From Solirubrobacter ginsenosidimutans (GTDB lineage: Bacteria > Actinomycetota > Thermoleophilia > Solirubrobacterales > Solirubrobacteraceae), in contig NZ_JAPDOD010000026.1 of the NCBI RefSeq assembly GCF_027587205.1, forward strand, positions 65,190-129,189: a DNA stretch of 64,000 nucleotides, read 5' to 3'. A program made the position numbers and the translations under genes. Below the pieces are notes generated by a model. It was not told the origin of the DNA. It made no database searches and saw only the letters and a program-made list of their open reading frames with translations. Below are positions 1 to 7,774 of the stretch, piece after piece (within the stretch, counting starts at the first letter, position 1; each line of letters begins with the position of its first letter).

Positions 1-76
1 CGCCCTGAAGCCGGGCCGGGCCGCGCACGATCGCCAGCGCGACCTCGTGCGCGCCAGCCTCCTGCTCGCTCGCTAG
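1..76 (+). CDS. 3' end of an unidentified gene (partial)
   Basis: An open frame enters from the left edge and stops at TAG 74-76, giving 24 residues ending in RASLLLAR. The stop overlaps the TAG of the convergent VOC gene through a shared CTAG, the tail-to-tail arrangement also seen at 34.55 kb. Too little remains to assign a family, and the frame could be chance in such GC-rich DNA. The call rests on the clean convergent stop. Confidence 0.35.
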   Translation, partial: ALKPGRAAHDRQRDLVRASLLLAR

Positions 77-516
77 AGCAACTTCGGCACGCCGATCTCC
101 GGCTCGTCGCCCGTCACGGCGACGCCCGTCTGCATCAGCTCGACGACGTTGCCGTCCGGATCGGTCACGTAGGCCTGCAGCACACCGTCCCCGCGGGGGC
201 GCGGCCCACCGACCACCACGCCCCCGCGGGTCCTGACCCCCTCGAGGTATCCCTCCAGGTCGTCGACGAGGATCGCGAAGTGGCTCGCGTAGCCGGTCGC
301 CAGCTCCTCCGACCGGTAGCCGGGATGCGTCTCCCGCGTCCTCCCCGCCTCCGCCTCGCCGACCAGGTGCAGCTGCCGGTCGCCCACGGCGACCCACAGG
401 CCCGGGAACGTGAAGGTGACGGGCCGCTCGACCTCCTCCAAGCCGAGCACCCCGACGTAGAACGCCCGCGCCGCCTCGGGGTCGGAGATCATCAGCGCCG
501 CGTGGTCGAGCTTCAC
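73..516 (-). CDS. VOC-family (glyoxalase/dioxygenase fold) protein
   Basis: 147 residues, one vicinal-oxygen-chelate module pair. It starts MKLDHAALMISD and ends the second half with DPDGNVVELMQ. Likely metal ligands by family position are His5, His79 and Glu126; the family uses a divalent metal for isomerisation, ring cleavage or glyoxalase-type reactions. The GTG start at 516-514 overlaps the TGA of the upstream molybdenum-hydroxylase gene, so the two are translationally coupled. It is the last gene of the operon, and its substrate is probably the pathway intermediate rather than methylglyoxal. The exact reaction cannot be told from sequence. Confidence 0.85.
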   Translation of the reverse strand: MKLDHAALMISDPEAARAFYVGVLGLEEVERPVTFTFPGLWVAVGDRQLHLVGEAEAGRTRETHPGYRSEELATGYASHFAILVDDLEGYLEGVRTRGGVVVGGPRPRGDGVLQAYVTDPDGNVVELMQTGVAVTGDEPEIGVPKLL

Positions 517-2906
517 GACGCGGCCCAGCCGACGATCTGCTCGGGCGTGATCGGCAGCGCGTCGATCCGCACCCCGAACGGCGCCAGCGCGTCTTCGACG
601 GCGGTCGTGATGGCGCACGGCGCCACCATCCGCCCGCCTTCGCCGCCGCCCTTGACGCCGTAGGCGGTGAACGGCGAGGGCGTCTCGTGGTGCAGGACCT
701 CGACGTTCGGAACGTCGCCCGCGAGCGGCATCAGGTACTCCTCGAAGGAGCCTGAGAGCGCGCTGCCGTCGGCGCCGTGGCGGATCTGCTCCATCAGCGT
801 GACGCCGATGCCCATCGCGATCCCGCCGCGGATCTGTCCCTTCAGGGAGCGCGGGTTCACGACCGTGCCGACGTCGTGGACGGCGAGGAACTTCAGGAAC
901 GAGACGTGGCCGGTGTGGATGTCGACCTCGACCACCACGACGTGCACGGCGTGGCCCATCATCGGATAGAACGAGCCGAGATCGGTGCGGTCGTCCGACG
1001 GCAGCGTCGTGTACGGGTGGTCGTAGGTGAACGTCCCCTCCAGGCCGCTCTCCATGCCGTCCGGGAGCTCGTGCTTCATCCAGTAGGCCTTCATGCCGAT
1101 GTCGGCGATCGACAGCCGCCGCGCCTCGTCGGCGACGCCGCGGACGCGTACGAAGCCGTCGACCAGCTCCATGTCCTCGGGGCTCGCCTCGAGCGAGTGG
1201 GCGGCGATCTGGAACATCTTGTCGCGCACCTTCCCGGCCGCGCCCCGGACCGCGCCGGAGAGCATCACGGTCATGCGCGAGCCGCCGGGGCCGGCGCTCG
1301 GGAGCCCGTGGGCGGTCGAGTCGTAGCCGATCGACACCTCCTCGGGCGCGATGCCGAGCTCCTCGGCGACGAGCTGGGCGGCCACGGTCTCGGGCGAGTT
1401 GCCCCAGAACGGCGAGAACAGCGTCACGCTGATGCCGCCGGTCGGGCCGACGGAGATCCGCACGCTCTCGGGCGTCGCCGACATCCCGACGTACGGCCCC
1501 GGGTTGTGGAACCAGAACTCGGTCGAGGCATAGGTCGAGCGCTGCTGGGCCGCAGCGAGACCGATGCCGATGTAGCGGCCCTCCTCGCGCCCGCGCGCCT
1601 GCTCGGCGCGCCAGAAGTCGAGCTCGGCGTGGGCGAGCGCCTTGTCGAGCACGGCGGGGTAGTCGCCGGAGTCGTAGATGTTGCCCGTCGGGATCTTGTA
1701 CGGGAACTGGTCGGGCTGGATCAGGTTGCGCCGGCGCAGGTCGATCGGATCGATGCCCAGCTCCTGGGCCGCGCCGTCGACGAGGCGCTCGAGCACCCAG
1801 TTGTGGACCTCCGAGCCCGCGCCGCGGAAGACGCCCTGCTGGTTCTTGTTGGTCAGGACCGCCTTGACGACGTTCTCGCACGAGCCGATCGCGTACGGCC
1901 CGACCGTCTGCGCCATCGCGTTGGTGTTGCCGGCCACGGCGAACAGGAAGTACGCGCCGTAGTCGTCGACGACGTCGGTGCGCAGAGAGAGGAAGCGGCC
2001 GTCGGCGTCGATCGCGAGCGCCGCCTCGTAGCGCCGGTCGGGCGCCTGGGAGTCGTTGGCCAGCAGGTTGTCGGCGCGGTCCTCCATGAACTTCACCGGC
2101 CGACCGGTCAGCTTGCTCATCGCGCCCGCCAACGAGATCGCCTTGGCCGTGAGGTGCTTGGAGCCGAAGCTCCCACCCGTGTACATCGGGTGGAAGTCGA
2201 TCAGCTCCGGCTGCAGCCGCAGCGTGCCCGACAGCACCCAGGCGGCGAAGTTGAGCATGTTCGAGTTCGAGTGCACGACCATGCGCCCGGTCGACGCGTC
2301 GTAGTCGCAGACCGCGCCCGCCGGCTCCATCGGGGAGGCGCACACGCGCGGCCAGCGCAGCGTGCGCCGGACGACGTGGGCGGCGCGCGCGAAGTCACCC
2401 TCGACGTCGCCGTGCGTGAACGTGCGCTCGTAGACGACGTTGGTGCCGAGGTTCTCGTGCACCAGCGCCGCGCCCGGCAGCGCCGCCGCCACGGGGTCCA
2501 CGAGCGGCTCGAGCAGCTCGTAGTCGATCTCGACCAGCTCGAGCGCGTCCTCGGCGAGGTAGCGCGTCTCGGCGACCGCGATGGCCACCGGCTCGCCCGC
2601 GTAGCGCGTCTTCTCGAGCGCGACGGCGTGCTGGACGACCTCCTCCGCGCAGAAGCGCGGCATCGGGTCGATGATCTCCGCCAGCTCGGCGCCGCTGAGC
2701 ACCGCGAGCACGCCCTCGACCGCCCGCGCGCGGGAGCAGTCGACCGAGCGGATCCGGGCGTGAGCGTGCGGACTGCGCAGCACCGCGGCGTGCAGCAGCC
2801 CCGGAACCGTGAAGTCGTTGGTGAACGTGGTGCTGCCGGTCAGCAGCGCCGGGTCCTCGCGCCGCTTGATGTCGCGGCCCACCCACTGAAGCGTTTCAGT
2901 GGCCAT
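513..2906 (-). CDS. Molybdenum hydroxylase large (molybdopterin-binding) subunit
   Basis: 797 residues, full length for the xanthine dehydrogenase/CoxL large-subunit family that hydroxylates N-heterocycles, aldehydes or CO at a Mo-pterin centre. Visible are the N-terminal a/b-hammerhead region, GGSFGSK at 244-250, FRGAGSEVHN at 360-369 and KGGGEGG with the expected catalytic Glu756. The active-site loop lacks the AYXCSFR signature of true form I CO dehydrogenase, so an organic substrate is more likely. The ATG at 2906 lies inside the end of the iron-sulfur gene (11-base overlap), completing the FAD, 2Fe-2S, Mo subunit order typical of these enzymes. Substrate unknown. Confidence 0.93.
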   Translation of the reverse strand: MATETLQWVGRDIKRREDPALLTGSTTFTNDFTVPGLLHAAVLRSPHAHARIRSVDCSRARAVEGVLAVLSGAELAEIIDPMPRFCAEEVVQHAVALEKTRYAGEPVAIAVAETRYLAEDALELVEIDYELLEPLVDPVAAALPGAALVHENLGTNVVYERTFTHGDVEGDFARAAHVVRRTLRWPRVCASPMEPAGAVCDYDASTGRMVVHSNSNMLNFAAWVLSGTLRLQPELIDFHPMYTGGSFGSKHLTAKAISLAGAMSKLTGRPVKFMEDRADNLLANDSQAPDRRYEAALAIDADGRFLSLRTDVVDDYGAYFLFAVAGNTNAMAQTVGPYAIGSCENVVKAVLTNKNQQGVFRGAGSEVHNWVLERLVDGAAQELGIDPIDLRRRNLIQPDQFPYKIPTGNIYDSGDYPAVLDKALAHAELDFWRAEQARGREEGRYIGIGLAAAQQRSTYASTEFWFHNPGPYVGMSATPESVRISVGPTGGISVTLFSPFWGNSPETVAAQLVAEELGIAPEEVSIGYDSTAHGLPSAGPGGSRMTVMLSGAVRGAAGKVRDKMFQIAAHSLEASPEDMELVDGFVRVRGVADEARRLSIADIGMKAYWMKHELPDGMESGLEGTFTYDHPYTTLPSDDRTDLGSFYPMMGHAVHVVVVEVDIHTGHVSFLKFLAVHDVGTVVNPRSLKGQIRGGIAMGIGVTLMEQIRHGADGSALSGSFEEYLMPLAGDVPNVEVLHHETPSPFTAYGVKGGGEGGRMVAPCAITTAVEDALAPFGVRIDALPITPEQIVGWAAS

Positions 2907-3378
2907 CGCTGCTCCCTCCCACGGCCTGGATCGCGTCGACGATGTGCTGATAGCCGGTGCAGCGGCAGAGGTTGCCCGACAGCGCGTCCCGGATCTCCTG
3001 CTCGTCGGACTGCGGGTTGCGCTCGATCAGCTCGCGCGCGGTCATCAGCATCCCCGGCGTGCAGAACCCGCATTGCAGGCCGCCGTGCTCCCAGAAGGCG
3101 GCTTGCAGCGGGTGCATCTCCCCGCCGTCGGCGAGGCCTTCGACGGTCACGACCTCGGCCCCGTCGGCCTGAACCGCGAACAGCAGGCACGAGCGGACGG
3201 TCTGCCCGTCCACGGACACCGTGCACGAGCCGCACACGCCCTGCTCGCAGCCGAGGTTGGTGCCGGTCAGCCCGAGATCGTCGCGCAGGCAGTCCGAGAG
3301 CAGGCGCCGCGGCTCGACCGCGACGTGGCGCTTGCGGCCGTTGACGGTCAGCTGGATCGCTCTGACATCCGCGTCCAT
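2896..3378 (-). CDS. Molybdenum hydroxylase 2Fe-2S subunit
   Basis: 160 residues, the standard length for the small subunit of CO dehydrogenase/xanthine dehydrogenase-type enzymes. The plant-ferredoxin-like cluster is bound by Cys44, Cys49, Cys52 and Cys64, and the C-terminal helical cluster by Cys103, Cys106, Cys138 and Cys140 (CGFC and CRC motifs). It passes electrons from the Mo centre to the FAD subunit. The ATG at 3378-3376 shares one base with the TGA of the FAD-subunit gene, which fixes the start. All eight cluster ligands are intact. Confidence 0.95.
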   Translation of the reverse strand: MDADVRAIQLTVNGRKRHVAVEPRRLLSDCLRDDLGLTGTNLGCEQGVCGSCTVSVDGQTVRSCLLFAVQADGAEVVTVEGLADGGEMHPLQAAFWEHGGLQCGFCTPGMLMTARELIERNPQSDEQEIRDALSGNLCRCTGYQHIVDAIQAVGGSSDGH

Positions 3379-4241
3379 CACGCCCTCCCTCCGGCCCGCT
3401 GGCCGGCGGCTCGCAACGCTCGCTCGACGACGACGCCGGCCAGGTGCCGGCGGTGCTCCGCGGAGGCCTGCAGGTCCGCGCGCGGCTCCGCGACCGCGGT
3501 GCGGGCGGTGGCGCCGGCGGCCGCGAAGGCCTCGGCGCCCGGCTCGGTGCCGATCAGCGCGTCGACGTCGACGCGCACCGGGACGTCCCCGACCCCGCCG
3601 AGCGCGACCCGCGCGCCGGCGATCAGCCCGTCCGCGTCGAGCCACAGCGCCGCCGCCGCTCCGGCCAGGCCCCAGCCGCGGCTGCGCGCCGAGACCTCGT
3701 AGTAGGCGCTGCCCGCGCCGTCCGGCAGACCCGGGAAGCGCACGGCGCACAGCAGTTCGCCCGGCTCGAGCGCGGTCGTGTACGCGGCGCGGAAGAAGTC
3801 GGAGGCGGCGAGCGTGCGCTCTCCGCCGGCCGAGCGGACCGTCAACTCCGCGTCGAGCGCGATCGCCACCACCGGCAGGTTGTTCGCCGGATCGGCGAAG
3901 GCGACGTTGCCTCCGACCGTGCCGCGGTTGCGCACGGCGGGATGGCCGACGCGGGCCGCGGCATCGGCCAGGACCGCGAGGCGGCCGCGGACCGCGGGGT
4001 CGCGGGCGAGCCGGTCGGCGCGGACGATCGCCCCGGCGAGCACGTCGCCGTTGGTCTCGAGCGTCGCCAGCGCGCTGAGGCGATTGATGTCCACGAGCGC
4101 CGCGGGATGCTCGCGGCGGGCGCTCATCAGCGGCACCAGGCTCTGCCCGCCGGCCAGCACGCGGGCGCCGTCGGCCGCCAGCAGCTCGACCGCTTCGCCG
4201 ACCTCGGTCGGGGCGGCGTAGGCGAACGGTGGCGGCTTCAT
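3378..4241 (-). CDS. Molybdenum hydroxylase FAD-binding (medium) subunit
   Basis: 287 residues, the normal size for the CoxM-type flavoprotein subunit. The two FAD pyrophosphate-binding loops are present: AGGQS at 30-34 and RNRGTVGGN at 104-112, followed by the C-terminal CO dehydrogenase flavoprotein domain. It accepts electrons from the 2Fe-2S subunit and passes them to an external acceptor. Its ATG at 4241 overlaps the TGA of the upstream BKACE gene (ATGA), and its own stop overlaps the iron-sulfur subunit start. The three subunits are therefore coupled in one message. Confidence 0.94.
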   Translation of the reverse strand: MKPPPFAYAAPTEVGEAVELLAADGARVLAGGQSLVPLMSARREHPAALVDINRLSALATLETNGDVLAGAIVRADRLARDPAVRGRLAVLADAAARVGHPAVRNRGTVGGNVAFADPANNLPVVAIALDAELTVRSAGGERTLAASDFFRAAYTTALEPGELLCAVRFPGLPDGAGSAYYEVSARSRGWGLAGAAAALWLDADGLIAGARVALGGVGDVPVRVDVDALIGTEPGAEAFAAAGATARTAVAEPRADLQASAEHRRHLAGVVVERALRAAGQRAGGRA

Positions 4242-5161
4242 GCCCGCACCCCCACCGGGAGCTCGCCGCGGACCTCGGGTAGCGCCCCATCCTCGCGCCC
4301 GCGCAGCGCGAGCAGCTCGCGCGCCTGGGCCGGGGTGGCGACCGGACGGTCGAGCTCGGCCGCGATCCGGGCCGCGCGCTCGACCAGCTGGGCGTTGTTC
4401 TCCAGCGGCTCACCGCGCCGGTACATGACGTTGTCCTCCATGCCGACGCGGACGTTTGCGCCCATCGCCATCGCGATCGTGGTCATCGGGAGCTGCGTCG
4501 GGCCCATCGAGGTGACGTTGATGCGCAGGTCCTCCCACGGGACGCCGAGCGCACGGGCCCGGGCGACCATGTCGAGCAGGTTCTCCGGCGTCCCCCGCGT
4601 CCCGCCCTGGGTCGGGGTGTGCAGCACGAAGTTCAGGACGTAGGGCGGTTCGAGGATGCCGAGGCCGAGCAGGTGCGCGACCTCCTCGAGCATCGCGGCG
4701 CTGTAGATCTCGAGCTCGGGGCGCACGTCGCGGGCGGCGATCTCGTGGGCGAAGCGCTCGATGTCGGAGCGGTGGTTGGCGAAGAAGACCTGCTCGCCGC
4801 GGATGAAGAAGTTCAGCAGGCCCATGTTCAGCGAGCACATCTCGGGCGAGAGCAGGACGGTGTTCAGCCGCTCCTCGACCGGCAGCCGCGGGCTGCCGCC
4901 CGTCGTGAGCTGGATGACCGCGTCGGTCTCCGCGCACAGGCGCTCGTGCAGACCCTGGTAGATGGCGGGGTCCATCGTGTTCGAGCCGTCGGGGTTGCGC
5001 GCGTGGACGTGCAGGATCGACGCCCCGGCGCGCCACGCGGCGATGCCCTGCTCGACGATCTCGTCGGGCTGCTCCGGCAGGTTGGGGTTGGCCTCCTTGC
5101 CGTGGATGCCGCCCGTCAGGGCGCAGGTGACGATCACCGGCTCGGTGCTCGGATAGCGCAT
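4238..5161 (-). CDS. Beta-keto acid cleavage enzyme (BKACE family)
   Basis: 307 residues. The family (prototype Kce, 3-keto-5-aminohexanoate cleavage enzyme) condenses a beta-keto acid with acetyl-CoA, giving acetoacetate and a new CoA ester, with zinc at the active site. The sequence shows ILHVHARN with His51 and His53 as zinc ligands, and GMEDNVMY with Glu242 as the third, in a TIM-barrel-length protein. It lies 5 nt downstream of the cyclase gene, and its stop overlaps the FAD-subunit start. In this operon it would act late, splitting a keto acid made by the hydroxylase and hydrolase steps. The natural substrate cannot be read from sequence. Confidence 0.92.
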   Translation of the reverse strand: MRYPSTEPVIVTCALTGGIHGKEANPNLPEQPDEIVEQGIAAWRAGASILHVHARNPDGSNTMDPAIYQGLHERLCAETDAVIQLTTGGSPRLPVEERLNTVLLSPEMCSLNMGLLNFFIRGEQVFFANHRSDIERFAHEIAARDVRPELEIYSAAMLEEVAHLLGLGILEPPYVLNFVLHTPTQGGTRGTPENLLDMVARARALGVPWEDLRINVTSMGPTQLPMTTIAMAMGANVRVGMEDNVMYRRGEPLENNAQLVERAARIAAELDRPVATPAQARELLALRGREDGALPEVRGELPVGVRA

Positions 5162-5166
5162 GGCGT

Positions 5167-5859
5167 CTAGTCCTCCACGATGGCGACGGCGCGGACAGGG
5201 CTCCCGGTGCCGCCGCGGATCCGCAGCGGGAAGCCCGCGAACGTGAACCGCAGCCCGGTCACCTGGTCGAGGTTGGCGAGGTTCTCGTAGTGCGTGATGT
5301 GCTTCGCCCGGCACATCATGTGCACCGGGTAGGTGCGGCTGATCGGGTTGTCGGGGCTGGGCGAGTCGACTCCGAAGACCTTCACGCCCTGGTTGTACAG
5401 CCACTGGCCGGCCTCGTCGTCGAGCCCCGTGTACCGGCGCGTGTACTCCGCCGTTCCGCCGTGGCGCTCGAACGCGCCGGTGCGGATCAGGAGCGCGTCG
5501 CCGCGCTCGAGCTCGTGCGCTCCCGCGTCCAGCGCCTGGACCAGGTCGTCCACGGTGATGTACTCGGGCGGCTCGACGTGGGAGACGTCGATGCACAGCG
5601 CCGGGCCGTAGAACGTGTCCAGCGGCATCTCGTCGATGCTCGGCGCGCCATCGGCGGGGTCGAGGTGGCTGATGGCGTCGACGTGCGTCGGCCCGTGGTC
5701 GCACATCATCAGACCCTGGGAGTGAAACGAGAAGCCGCCCTCGAAGAGCCTGATCGTCTCCGCGTGGGTCGCGTGATCCCAGACCACCGTCTTCAGGTGG
5801 CCCGGATAGACGCCCATCCCCTGGTAGATCTCCTGCGAGAGATCGACGAGTCTTGGCAC
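5167..5859 (-). CDS. Cyclase-family metal-dependent hydrolase
   Basis: 230 residues of the cyclase/kynurenine-formamidase/isatin-hydrolase superfamily, which opens amide or lactam bonds using Mn or Zn. The metal motif HGPTHVD gives His55, His59 and Asp61, with His65 nearby. The GTG start at 5859 has a very strong Shine-Dalgarno run (AGGAGGAGGG) a few bases upstream. It is the first gene of the minus-strand operon cyclase, BKACE, molybdenum hydroxylase, VOC, so it may hydrolyse a ring amide formed by hydroxylation. Assignment to family is firm; substrate is open. Confidence 0.92.
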   Translation of the reverse strand: MPRLVDLSQEIYQGMGVYPGHLKTVVWDHATHAETIRLFEGGFSFHSQGLMMCDHGPTHVDAISHLDPADGAPSIDEMPLDTFYGPALCIDVSHVEPPEYITVDDLVQALDAGAHELERGDALLIRTGAFERHGGTAEYTRRYTGLDDEAGQWLYNQGVKVFGVDSPSPDNPISRTYPVHMMCRAKHITHYENLANLDQVTGLRFTFAGFPLRIRGGTGSPVRAVAIVED

Positions 5860-5862
5860 GGA

Positions 5863-5872
5863 CCCTCCTCCT
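5863..5872 (-). promoter_or_regulatory. Strong ribosome binding site of the cyclase gene
   Basis: Read on the minus strand, AGGAGGAGGG lies just upstream of GTG 5859-5857, with the AGGAGG core about 7 nt from the start codon. It is the strongest Shine-Dalgarno run I noticed in the window and contrasts with genes here that appear leaderless. It supports the GTG start and efficient translation of the first operon gene. Confidence 0.8.
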
Positions 5873-5938
5873 GGGCACGCTCCTTGAACCGGACGGACGC
5901 GAGACTACGGCCTCCGGCGTCAATTGTGGCGTTTGTGG

Positions 5939-6619
5939 TCAGACGGGCGTGACCGAAAGCGTGTAGGTCTTCGCCGGCCGGCCGGGTCCGTCGGCGGCCG
6001 AGTCCGAGTGCGCTTCGCCCGAGGCGGCGAGGTACTCGAGGTAGCGGCGCGCGGTGACGCGGGCGACGCCGGCGCGCTCCGCGACCTGGGCCGAGGAGAG
6101 CGGGCCGGCGGCCGCGGCGAGCTCGGTCCGGATCTGCGCCAGCGTCTCCGGCGCGAGGTCGCGCGGCAGCGCCCGGGCGGGCTTGCGCCCACTGGCGCAC
6201 AGGCGATCGACCTCCTGCTGCGCCAGCTCGCCCTCGTGCAACGCCTGCATGCGGTGGGCGAACAGGCCGAGCGCCTGGCGCAGGCGCTCCGGGGCGAACG
6301 GCTTGACGAGGTAGTCGACCACGCCGAGGTGCACGCAGTCGCGGACCACCTGGGTGCCGCGCGACGCGGTGACCGCGATCACCTCGACCGGCTCGCGCGC
6401 GGCCCGCAGGGTCCGCAGCAGCGACAGCCCGTCGCCGTCGGGCAGGGCGAGGTCGAGCACGAGGAGATGCGGGTGGTGCAGGGCGACGAGGCGGCGGGTC
6501 TCGGCGGCGGTCGGCGCCACGCCGGCGATCACGAAGCCCGGAACCGAGGCGACGAGGCGGCGGTGGACCTCGGCGACGGCCGGGGAGTCCTCCACGATCA
6601 CCGTGCGCCAGGCGGCCAT
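5939..6619 (-). CDS. CitB/DcuR-type response regulator
   Basis: 226 residues. The receiver domain (about 5-120) has acidic Glu10/Asp11, phospho-acceptor Asp56 in LLVLDLALPDGDG, Thr84 and Lys106. The C-terminal part (about 160-226) has a helix-turn-helix of the type found in CitB/DcuR/DpiA regulators of carboxylate metabolism. Its ATG overlaps the TGA of the kinase gene (ATGA), so the pair is coupled. The next gene downstream on the same strand, 79 nt away, is the cyclase, making this pair the obvious candidate controller of the catabolic operon; that link is inference. Confidence 0.93.
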   Translation of the reverse strand: MAAWRTVIVEDSPAVAEVHRRLVASVPGFVIAGVAPTAAETRRLVALHHPHLLVLDLALPDGDGLSLLRTLRAAREPVEVIAVTASRGTQVVRDCVHLGVVDYLVKPFAPERLRQALGLFAHRMQALHEGELAQQEVDRLCASGRKPARALPRDLAPETLAQIRTELAAAAGPLSSAQVAERAGVARVTARRYLEYLAASGEAHSDSAADGPGRPAKTYTLSVTPV

Positions 6620-7773
6620 CAGGGCACCGGAATCGTGGCCGTGAACGTGCTCCCGCTGATCTCGAGCGTCCCGCCCGCCGCGGCGACGGCGTCGCGCACG
6701 AGCGCGAGCCCGACCCCCGCGTGGCCCGCCTTGGTCGAGAACCCGCGGTGCGAGAGCGCCGTGCGGTGCTCCTCGGCCACGCCCGGGCCGCGATCCGCGA
6801 CCCGGATCGTCAGCGTCGCGCCGTCGTCGACGATCGCCAGCCGCACCCGCCGGCGTTCCGGTTCGAGGTGGGCGACGGCGTCGAAGGCGTTCTCGAGCAG
6901 GTTGCCGACGATCGTCACGGCGTCGGCGTCGCCCAGCCGGCGCGGCAGGCGCTCGAGCCGGCTGGCGTCGTCGATCTCCAGCGTGATGCCGCGCTGCTGG
7001 GCGATCGCGGTCTCGGCCAGCAGCAGCCCGGCGACGACATGGTGCTCGATCGCGCCGGAGATTCGGCCGTAGGCGACGTGGTGGGCGGTCTCGAGCTGCT
7101 CGACGAACCGCAGCGCGTCCTCCGGCGCGCCGAGGGCGAGCAGCCCGCGCACGGCGTGCAGCCGGTTCGCGTGCTCGTGGGTCTGCTCGCGCAGGCCGCG
7201 GACGAGCCGCGCCAGGGCGCCGACCTGGCGGGTCTGGCGCTCGATCAACTGCGCGGTCGAGATCGCGCTCGCGGCGTGCTCGCCGAAGAACCCCAGCAGT
7301 GCCAGCTCACTCGGCGGCCACGGCCCGGGGCGCGGCCGGTAGACGTTGAGCGCGCCGATGATGTCCGCGCCGGACGTCAACGGGACCGACACCATCGCGC
7401 GGTAGCCCTCGGTCCGCGCCACCTCCCTCCACGGGGCGAACTGGACATCCTGCTCGGTGTCCTCGATCGCGGTCGGCCGGCCGTGCAGCACCGCCAGGCC
7501 GGAGGGACCCTGCCCGGGCGCGAGCGCGGGCGCGCGGTCCAGCAGCGCGGCGTAGGTGGGGCTCAGGCCGAAGGCGCCGGCGAGGTGGAACGACGTGCCG
7601 CCGTCGAGCAGGAGGATGCTGGCCGACTGGGCGCCGACGACGCCCGCGGCCTCGGCGGCGACGCGATCCAGCAGCGCCTCCAGCGGGCCGCCGGCGGCGA
7701 CCAGGCGGCTGACGGCGAGCATCGCCGCAAGTTCAGGGGCGGCCTCGAGCGTGTCCACGCCGGCCACCGGCAC
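6619..7773 (-). CDS. Soluble GAF-domain sensor histidine kinase, CitA/DcuS-type core
   Basis: 384 residues. A GAF domain occupies about 25-175. The dimerisation/phosphoacceptor helix carries THEHANRLH, matching the H-x3-N-x2-H pattern of CitA/DcuS kinases, with His199 the likely phosphorylated residue. The ATPase domain follows: N box NLLENAFDA 291-299, DRGPG 327-331 and GVGLALV near 353. No membrane segment is visible, so unlike CitA/DcuS it should sense a cytoplasmic ligand. GTG start at 7773, one base from the relA stop; it overlaps the response regulator. Confidence 0.92.
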   Translation of the reverse strand: MPVAGVDTLEAAPELAAMLAVSRLVAAGGPLEALLDRVAAEAAGVVGAQSASILLLDGGTSFHLAGAFGLSPTYAALLDRAPALAPGQGPSGLAVLHGRPTAIEDTEQDVQFAPWREVARTEGYRAMVSVPLTSGADIIGALNVYRPRPGPWPPSELALLGFFGEHAASAISTAQLIERQTRQVGALARLVRGLREQTHEHANRLHAVRGLLALGAPEDALRFVEQLETAHHVAYGRISGAIEHHVVAGLLLAETAIAQQRGITLEIDDASRLERLPRRLGDADAVTIVGNLLENAFDAVAHLEPERRRVRLAIVDDGATLTIRVADRGPGVAEEHRTALSHRGFSTKAGHAGVGLALVRDAVAAAGGTLEISGSTFTATIPVP

Positions 7774-7774
7774 G

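Noticed and set aside
777..3344. Very long plus-strand open frame opposite the molybdenum hydroxylase genes
   Set aside because: It is rich in Arg/Ala/Gly/His, has no domain, and lies antisense to three genes with complete family motifs. GC-rich codon bias keeps antisense frames open.
513..4241. Aerobic CO dehydrogenase (coxMSL)
   Set aside because: Subunit layout fits, but the large subunit has FRGAGSEV instead of the form I AYXCSFR loop, and no cox accessory genes are present; an organic substrate is more likely.
5902..5924. TTGACG and TAGTCT upstream of the cyclase gene as a -35/-10 pair
   Set aside because: They are only 11 bp apart, too close for a sigma-70-type promoter. The operon promoter is not identified.
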